The notes under the pieces are model-generated. The model was given only the letters and a program-made list of their open reading frames with translations, was not told the DNA's origin and made no database searches. Both the position numbers and the translations under genes were made by a program. Positions 56,693-64,000 of a stretch of 64,000 bases of DNA are shown here, piece after piece. This DNA is from Rhipidocladum racemiflorum (Eukaryota > Streptophyta > Magnoliopsida > Poales > Poaceae). Location of the stretch: the NCBI GenBank assembly GCA_036346355.1, contig CM070572.1, positions 4,285,001 to 4,349,000 on the forward strand, in the 5' to 3' direction. Each line of letters begins with the position of its first letter. Position 1 is the stretch's first letter.

Positions 56693-58211
56693 TGTGAGGA
56701 CCCTAAAAATCCAATTAGCAAATCAAGTCATTAAGTGACTAATGAATAGTATAGTTAGTAATCAAGATTAGGGAACCAACATTGTGCATAGAATTAAGGA
56801 AGGACCGTTTTGCCCTTGTGCCTTTGAGTATCCAGTAGAAGCCCAGGGGTAAAAGGGTAATTGTAGCATAGTGAAAAGGATAAGATCAATGCCACACTTC
56901 TCTAGCCGAATAAAAACCGAGAGCCAGCTAGAGGCAGCACACACACACATCTCATTGCACTGCCTTGCCCAACCGAGTGAGCGAGAGGGGGAGCAAGAAC
57001 CGAAGCCAAGCAAGCTGAGAAGGAAGGAGAAACCGGAGGAGCCCGACCACGGTCATCTCCACCCCAACGCCAGCACCTCATCGGCTGCACTTCTTCCCCA
57101 GCACCAAACCAGAGGAGGTGGAGGACGAACCGAAGAAGGAGAACATATGTTATGATATAAGGATGAACAGCTAGCACTTGGGTAATGAGTTGTATTACAA
57201 TACAACCATAGTGTGTGAAATCGATCAGAAAAGGTTGTCCTGAGAAGGTATTATGATCTCCAAATTGGTGGTTAAATAGTTAACTAGGAGTGTGAAGCTG
57301 GGTATGCCGAGAGTCCCAATGACGGACACAAAATTAGCTGCGGTTGATCAGGAACTATATTAAAGCCTAGGTGAGTATTAGTGTTACTACGGTAGCATGG
57401 TACAACTAGTACACCCAGGGTAGTGGAGAACAGTTGAGGAAACATTCTGAAGGGTTGGAGTCCTCTGCTCTTTAGCTACCAGGGTTGGAGATCTAATACT
57501 GGACTAGTGATAAACATTCTGAGGCCTCACAGGATAGGGTCACTATGGGTAAAGTGGTACGAACCTACGCAGGGTTAAAATCATGAATTCATGCCTGTCT
57601 CCTAGATTGTAGGCTACGGAAGGTAAGTCTGCCTCTTATACGAGTGCTAGTAGCATTTTTGGATAACTAAAATCACACACAACCTTCCTAATAAAACTCT
57701 ATTTTATGAAAAATAGATTTTGAGAGAAATTGAGCTTGGATGGATATGAGAGGAATGCTGTGAGGAAAAATTCATCTATTGCATTTTATTAATAATGCTT
57801 ACTGAGTACTTTGTACTCACTCTTGTTAAATCTCCCTTTGCTAGATATTGGCTCTGGTGCTCAAGCGTTTGATTGGTTTGATGAGGCGGCTGAGTACTTT
57901 GTGCATCAGCTTCGTCCGTCTTTTGGTGCAATTAGTATCTATATGTTATATTTTTGTTGTACTTAGATATGATGTATAATTATGGTATTGAACATATAGC
58001 CCAACGTGGCTTGATTTGTAATATATTTACATTTAGTTTCTAATTATTATTCTGTTGCAACACTCTAAACACACTGTATTAATTGATAAAACATCGGGTG
58101 CGCTCGATATTTTGGCTAGTTAGTATGCCGATTGCCGAGATTAGTGTAATTATCTCAGTGTAATGGCAGTGGTTACTGCCGTTCCCTAGGCTAATTGCGC
58201 GGGTTGTCACA
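56693..58211 (+). mobile_element. Solo LTR, probably Ty3/gypsy, in APC4 intron 4
   Basis: Starts TGTGAGGACCCTAAAAATCC and ends GGGTTGTCACA; flanking pentamers AATCA and AATTA agree at 4 of 5. Length 1,519 bp without internal coding domain. TTACTGAGTACTTTGTACTC near 57,800 is wording I associate with long LTRs of grass chromoviruses. No second LTR or pol is nearby, so it is a solo LTR left by recombination. It sits 23 bp past the exon-4 donor. Confidence 0.72.
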
Positions 58212-58386
58212 AATTAGTTATTGTATATACTTACTATCTTTCCAACTGGAAATATTCCAAAAATACTGAAGCAAATGCAACCATCTTTATCACCACTGCA
58301 CAGGATATTAAAACGTTGACAGGAAGCACTTGAAAATTCCTGAATGGCTTCTTTATCCTCACCCGCAAGACAAGTATCTCCAGAAT

Positions 58387-59708
58387 CAAGGGTTGAAATT
58401 TCGGACCGAAATCCGAAATCTCGGCCGAGATTTCGGATTTCGGACCCCTCCGAGATTCAAAATCCCGGAAAATTCAAAAAATTCAAAAAAAATTCAAATT
58501 TCGAATTTCTCGGCGAGATCTCGGGTGTCTCGGGCGAGATCTCGGGTTTTTTTACCGGATTTTGATTTTTGTGCATTGTATTTGATTGTATTTAGGGTCA
58601 AGATCATCCACAAAAAATTTCTAAATTTTTTGATGTGTTTTTGACCATTTTTTGGTCGGTTCAATTAGTCGGTTTGTACTGTCCGAATTTTTTAAAATTT
58701 CTCAAGATTGGTCATCATCTGAAAATTTTATGGAAATATTATGGATGTGTTAGGACCATTCACAAAAAATTTCAAAAATTTCTAAAGTGGTTTGAATTAT
58801 TTTTCATTTCCAAAGAAAAGGTTGAACACACATAAAATTAAGGTGCCAAGCACTAAATCATTTCCAAAGAAAAACTTTACTATGGTTTGAACACTATGAA
58901 ATCTTAATTTTACTATGGATTGGATGTAGCAATTTTACTATGGGTTGAATGTAGCAAATTTTACTATGGTTTAGGTACGGCTCAATTGAACTAAGTCCTT
59001 AATTTTACTATGATATAGCAAAGTCTTTGAGACGACGAGAGATAAGTGCATTCCTTTTGTGGAGTGACGGTAATAAATTTTGCTAGTGCATGGCAAGCAT
59101 GTACAATACGCTATGGACAATTGTTATCAATAATACTCCTCCATGCATGAATCTTAGTGTGCTTGTAGGTTACTATTTTCTGTAGAACCTACCGCATACT
59201 ACTCTTCCAGCAAATCAGATTATGTATAGACTTGTGAGTAGTATATACCGTATACGCATGTATAAATTTCTCTATAATACATAGGATAATAGGAACATAT
59301 ATAAAACTTTTTAAATGACTAGAAGTTCATTTGTTACATTTGAAAAATAAAAAACTGACTTTACATACGGTTTTTTTGATGACTTTACCACTGTTAGATT
59401 TTTAAAAAATTCCACGTGATTGATCATCATCTCAAATTTTTATGAAAACATTAGTGATGTGTCAGGACCATCCAAAAAAAAAATTCAAAATTTTTTGACG
59501 TGTTTTGGACCAATTTTTGGCCAGTTTAATTTTGCCGAGATCTCGGTGATCTCGGCCGAGATCTCGGATTTCTCGGTAGAAAAAAAACCGGATTTAAAAT
59601 TTGGTTTTTGCAATTCGTCCGGATTTTGTCTGAAATTTCCGAATCTCGCCGAAATTTCGGATTTCGGGAACCTCCGAGATTTGACTCAAAACGAGATTTG
59701 AAACCTTG
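58387..59708. mobile_element. Non-autonomous hAT element in APC4 exon 4
   Basis: 1,322 bp with inverted ends CAAGGGTTGAAATTTCG / CAAGGTTTCAAATCTCG and a perfect 8-bp duplication TCCAGAAT (58,379-58,386 and 59,709-59,716). Removing the element plus one duplication restores an 80-codon exon exactly. Both ends are rich in CGAGATCTCGG palindromes able to form hairpins. No transposase frame. Confidence 0.93.
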
Positions 59709-61149
59709 TCCAGAATTTAGCCCACCAATCCTAGGCATCACAGGAGCAGGAGGAAAGAAACACGTTGTGCGGTCTTCATATGATAACAGGTCGTCCTTGT
59801 CAGCCTGTATTAAAGAGCAGAGGACTCCAGTAATGAACTTTTTTTCCTTGTAACACTAAACCAACGTCAATTAGTGCAAAACTCATGCATGAATTGATCA
59901 TCTGGCATTTGTAAGCATTACTGAATAATGTTTAAAATGGGAGGATGTTATATATTTATATTACAATAAGATGGAACTATGCATCATCACATAAATATCT
60001 AGAGTACATATAATTAATGTTTTTAAAAGATGAGAAAGGCAATAGTATACCCTTGATAGTGGTTCATCTTCTGCCCAATTCAAACATACAATGGCAACAT
60101 CGTGGGATTTTATACTTCTTAATATCTTCCCATTCTGCAATTAGCACTCCCCTCAGTTATACATGCACAAAGTGGTAAAGTAAAACGAGAGTAACAAGTA
60201 GATTTTGATAGCATGCGAGATTGTTAGCATTTCAAGAGTAATTAAACACGGGACACTCGACAAAAGTCAAAACATAAAATAGGTTCTGTACTTACATTAA
60301 AGCTGCTAGGGAGTATATAAAGAGTTTTAACGACTAACAAGCAGTAATAAAATAAAAAATTGATATTGTAAATTCAGTTACAATGAAATTGCAATGGTTT
60401 GCATATTAGAAATGGTGCCTGTGCCCCCAACGGTCTCTTAATAGTTTCAGTCGTAAAGATCAGTAAGGATGAAGGTCAAAATGGGACTGAGCCATTGGCA
60501 AATTATAGAGAGAACTAAAGAGAAAATAGGCAGAGGATCAGGTTTGCATAAAGTATGAACGAGTGCCCAACAACAACAAAAGGCATTAATAATTTATATT
60601 TATTAGTTTCAACATACACACCTCAACATCATGCAAAAGAATCAAACCAAATTCTGTACCAAATGCTATTATTTTACCACCAGGGCTCCAGCAAATAGAT
60701 GTGATGCACTTCCCTGAAAAATAACAAAAAAATTTAGTATTTGTTACCTTTTCTTAACTTCAAAAGGGACATGATATTAGTTAAATTACTTACTAAAAAT
60801 ATACATTAAGGGTGCATTAAGACTGTATATATGAGCTTATCTACTAATTATCCAAAAGGCAAGGTGCACAGGACGCATGCTTCTTTGAACGTGCAAAACA
60901 GAAGGAAGTGCCAATAACTATTTTTTTTCTTAAGAATCAATATGATCATAAAATTTGTTTTGTCAGCAATAAAAGGGAAAAACTAACGCAACAAGTGTTT
61001 CTCTTTTTTGCTTTTGAGCACCAAGGGGCAGGAAGGTAGCAACCAGGGGAGATAGTCCATAGCCTTCGCCAATTGAAGCGATGAAAGAGAATCTTGGAGT
61101 CATCAGTAACCATGGCAAGCAGATCCTTCTCTGGATTCCACTCTGCCAT

Positions 61150-61985
61150 TTTTATCTACAACTAGTGAAACATGGGCAAGTTAATGCCAATGGACCATAT
61201 TAGCATAAATTAAGAAATAAAAAAATTATGGAAAAATGAATTCCACTGCACTCAATTCTGAAATACAGAAATGTACGTAAAGAGGTAAAAAGTGAAATTC
61301 AGCAGCAACATCTGATCCTCATGTTTACTATTTACCACTTTGCTATCGCATAAGGAGTGTTGATACTGAATAGGACAAAAGAAGAGAAATCAGATGGATC
61401 AAGCATGACGGACAGAAAAATGCAATCACTGGAAGCAAATGCCGAAGCTGGAATCAATAAACAGGGTGATGTTTGTCGCTCCATATCAGTAAAATGGCAC
61501 TGTTCCGAACCATGCTGAGGCTAGATGAATCAATTTCCGGCTAAATCAGTAGGAACCGATCAGTAGGAACCGATCTAACCCTACTAGGAATTTCAACAAA
61601 CAGTTAGCACGCAGGCAGGGGGCGGCGACCCCTGGACCGGCCAGATTCGCCCATGCCCCCTCGCGAGCCAAACTTTTCATCGGATCAAAACGATGGTGAA
61701 CTAAGTAGTAGATTCAACAGAGAAATAGGCTCGATTGGTCAAGCATCAAAACAAGAACGCGCCCGCAGCATTCGGCTGCGTTAAGGAGACGTAGGAGAAG
61801 GACCAGAAACGAGACCTGGAAGGGGATGGGCGTGTCGAACTGGAGCTGGAAGTGGAGCTGGATTCTGGTTTTGGGGAACTTTTTCGGACAGGCAGGCGGG
61901 AAGGAAGAAAGGAAGAAACTTGAAAGAGGAGTGACCACTGACCACGGCTGCGAGCGGCGAGGAGAGCACGTCTCGCGCGGCCTAA
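61150..61985 (-). promoter_or_regulatory. APC4 5' UTR and promoter region
   Basis: Lies upstream of the APC4 ATG. 61,740-61,980 is moderately GC-rich with CT-rich sequence on the minus strand (CTTTCAAGTTTCTTCC), likely the 5' UTR and transcription start. No other gene seen. Confidence 0.45.
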
Positions 61986-62276
61986 GGGCATGTACACTGG
62001 TATAACGGTAGCTGTCTATAATATACATTTATGTTATCTACAGACAGTACTAAAGATAACTTATACAATAAACTGTCTATATAGCTGTATGTAATGATCT
62101 CTCATATGATTAATAGACTGTCTGTACAATGGTATACACACCATAAAACTGTCTATAAGACTCTGTTAAATAGTAGACAGCATATTTCCCTCTCTTTCCT
62201 CTCTCCCCTCCACATCATCCAAAATCTGATGTAGCATACCCTTATAGACAGCTGACATGTACCATTGTATATGCCT
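61986..62276. mobile_element. Tourist/PIF-like MITE, 291 bp
   Basis: Inverted ends GGGCATGTACACTGGTATAA / AGGCATATACAATGGTACAT with a TAA duplication (61,983-61,985 and 62,277-62,279). The interior repeats CTGTCTATA / TATAGACAG motifs. Sits at the APC4 promoter. Confidence 0.85.
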
Positions 62277-62823
62277 TAAATGTAAAGTTTCAACGAGATT
62301 TTATAACTTAATTAAAATTAAAAAATTAAATTTTAAATCTCGTATTTTTAATTTCGGATAAAATGACCAAAATTTCGGCCCTTTTTCAACCCCTTATGAA
62401 AATGGTCTCCTGAGGCTAAAAAATTAAAATATATATATGAAAAAATCACACAAGTATTTATCTATATTTCCATCTATTTGAATACAAAATACTAAGTATT
62501 TGCACAACTACATAGATTAATCATTAAAATCAGCAGTTAATCAAACATCTAAAGCAGCACTGCAATTTCGCTCAACAGAAATGAAACTGAAGCCACCAAC
62601 CTGTGCTCATCCTCAGTCCAGGTGATCCCCTTCAGCCTTCCAGCGCTCCTGCTCGTCGGACTTAATCGATCCCTTCTCTTGCTCCTGCTCGCGGGTCCAC
62701 CCCCTGGGCCCCTCCTCGTGCGCTGCTAATGCTGCTCGCCACCTCCAGCTGCAGCCACCCCGCCATTACCTCCCGGTAGCAATCCCTCCGGCGGCTACAT
62801 CCCGTCGAACCCAGCGGCTGAGG
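62277..62823. other. Intergenic, no gene seen
   Basis: AT-rich then GC-rich from 62,600; no domain recognised. Confidence 0.4.
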
Positions 62824-64000
62824 TGTAACACCCTAATTTTTGCTTTTCATGAATTTAAAAGAGATTTTGCACTTTTGAGAATTTTTAGAATTTTTTGGAA
62901 TTATTTGGAATTATTTGGATTTAATTTGAATTTATTCCCTTTTGAAATAATTAAAGAATTAAAAGTTTTAAATAAAATTTTGTTGGAAATATTTTATTTG
63001 AGTCCAAAATGTCTCAAAGTATTTTCCAGATTTTTTTTGAATTTTTTTTTATTATTTTGCTATTTTCTTGAATTATTTGAATTTCTAGAAATTATTTTGA
63101 ATATTAAATCGCTGGAAAATCCAATCGGTTTCACTGTTCAACCGACCGAGCCGGACCCGAGTCAGACTCGAGTTTGACTCGGGTCCGACTCGAGCCAGTC
63201 CGATCGGACCGCACCTAACCCTAGATCCAAAGCCGTCCGTTTCTGATCAGACGAATGAGATCGAGCCGTGTCGCGCGCGCGTGTGGAGCGTTGGATCCGG
63301 GCCGGATGGACGCACGCGATGCGGCCACGTCACCGTCGTCTCCGAGCTCGACTCGGACTCCGCCGCTCAACGGCCGCTCCGCAATCTCCGCGGGGATCTC
63401 AGACGTCTAGGCCGTATTTAAAGCGTGGACCCGTCCCCGAGAATCGTCGTTTGACGCCGCACCTTTTGCCCCAAGCCACGCCGCCCGAGCCACCGTCTTT
63501 GCCGTGGAATCGCTCGCCGTAGTTGGGTTAGGGCTTCGCTTCGGATTCTTGCGCGTGCCGTCGCCGTCAAGGCGCCTCCGCCGTGTTGAAGCCCGGATCT
63601 GGAACCGCAAGGACGAGGCGCATCGGACCGCACCATCCACCTCGACGGAACTGCGCCAAAACGTCGCGGGCTTGGCCGTCTTCCCCGACTCCGGCAGAGC
63701 AACGCCACCGCAACGCCATCGTCACCCACGAAGCACGCCAGCCGTCCGATCCAAATCCAACGTACGCGGTGAGTCCACATCACCCCGAAACGAAATTCAC
63801 GTTCCGGTTTTTAGATCTAATCTCAACCGTTGGATCTAGATCCAACGTTATAGATTGAGCCACGTAGTCATAGGTGCACCGTGCTCGGGTTAGTCCTCAG
63901 TCGTTAGATCTAGATCGTACGGTTAGGGTTAACCGCATTATAACGTTAGATGCGATCTCAGCCGTTCGATCGAGATCGAACGGCGTAGATTGAGCCACGT
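62824..64000 (+). mobile_element. Probable Ty3/gypsy LTR, cut by the window end
   Basis: Begins TGTAACACCCTAATTTTTGC, a common start of long LTRs in plant chromoviruses, followed by an AT-rich then GC-rich profile. Near the end, a ~110-bp unit repeats (CAACCGTTGGATCTAGATCC / CAGCCGTTCGATCGAGATCG, each followed by GATTGAGCCACGT). No 3' LTR boundary or coding domain in the window. Confidence 0.5.

Larger units (their letters stand above)
55228..61149 (-). pseudogene. APC4: APC4 (anaphase-promoting complex subunit 4) gene copy, disrupted
   Basis: Minus-strand exons: 61,149-61,044 (MAEWNPEKDLLAMVTDDSK), 60,713-60,622 (CITSICWSPGGKIIAFGTEF), 60,134-60,051 (RSIKSHDVAIVCLNW), 59,804-58,235 interrupted by a hAT element (YEDRT, FFPPAP ... 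LCSGDKDGCICFSIFGIFPV), 55,864-55,784 (SCQLQDAFISK), 55,704-55,603 (VSLSRNLRRLVLLCSGKLI) and 55,345-55,228 (NIGLDEKLID, VVQVERFSR). All joints are GT-AG and in phase through exon 5. This is the N-terminal WD40-like half plus a later piece of plant APC4, a scaffold subunit of the cell-cycle E3 ligase. Defects: a 1.3-kb hAT insertion in exon 4; exon 6 runs into foreign sequence after GKLIDIDN; the exons between it and NIGLDEKL are missing; the last exon has a frameshift. A non-functional copy; a working one must exist elsewhere if this is the native locus. Confidence 0.87.

Noticed and set aside
56871..57177. Open frames within the solo LTR
   Set aside because: Lie on both strands of the same 300 bp, without domains; the solo LTR boundaries explain the region better.

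Overview
This window is nuclear DNA from a flowering plant, almost certainly a grass. The evidence is spliced genes with AT-rich introns, Tourist-like and Stowaway-like MITEs, and CACTA, PIF/Harbinger, hAT, Helitron, Mutator-type, LINE, Ty1/copia and probable Ty3/gypsy sequences nested in one another. Nothing prokaryotic is present. Species is not determinable by eye. All calls come from reading the sequence; no database was searched.

Layout. 1-0.8 kb: 3' end of a broken LINE. 0.8-13.4 kb: gene-free, holding MITEs, a ~99-bp tandem array, a non-autonomous CACTA remnant (5.2-7.1 kb) and a duplicated MITE/TA-repeat cluster (10-12.4 kb). 13,458-20,157: a complete 6.7-kb PIF/Harbinger transposon with TIRs, TAA target duplication, a DDE transposase (+) and a Myb/SANT-like ORF1 (-). 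It also carries two host gene fragments: a CW-zinc-finger methyl-CpG-binding gene piece and an ADP-glucose pyrophosphorylase large-subunit piece. 21,384-26,134 (-): the one apparently intact host gene, a PB1-domain Raf-like MAPKKK of six coding exons, with a GC-rich promoter to about 27.35 kb.

28.4-35.8 kb: a small hAT MITE split by a Ty1/copia element whose two 219-bp LTRs are identical although its pol is broken and gag is not recognisable. 35.8-41 kb: noncoding repeats and MITEs. 41.1-45.0 kb (-): a Helitron Rep pseudogene lacking the PIF1 helicase. 45,969-50,296: a 4.3-kb hAT transposon with TIRs and 8-bp TSD, whose BED/hAT transposase is broken by a single base. 50.5-54.4 kb: two Mutator-like MITEs, a hAT-like element and unrecognised exon candidates. 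55.2-61.1 kb (-): an APC4 (anaphase-promoting complex subunit 4) gene copy, broken by a hAT element in exon 4, carrying a solo LTR in intron 4, and missing its middle exons. 62,824-end: a probable Ty3/gypsy LTR start.

The most interesting signals are the gene-carrying PIF/Harbinger element, with an 80-90-bp direct repeat flanking one captured piece; the LTR-identical but gag-less copia; and the layered destruction of the APC4 copy. Target-site duplications give the relative order of several insertions directly.
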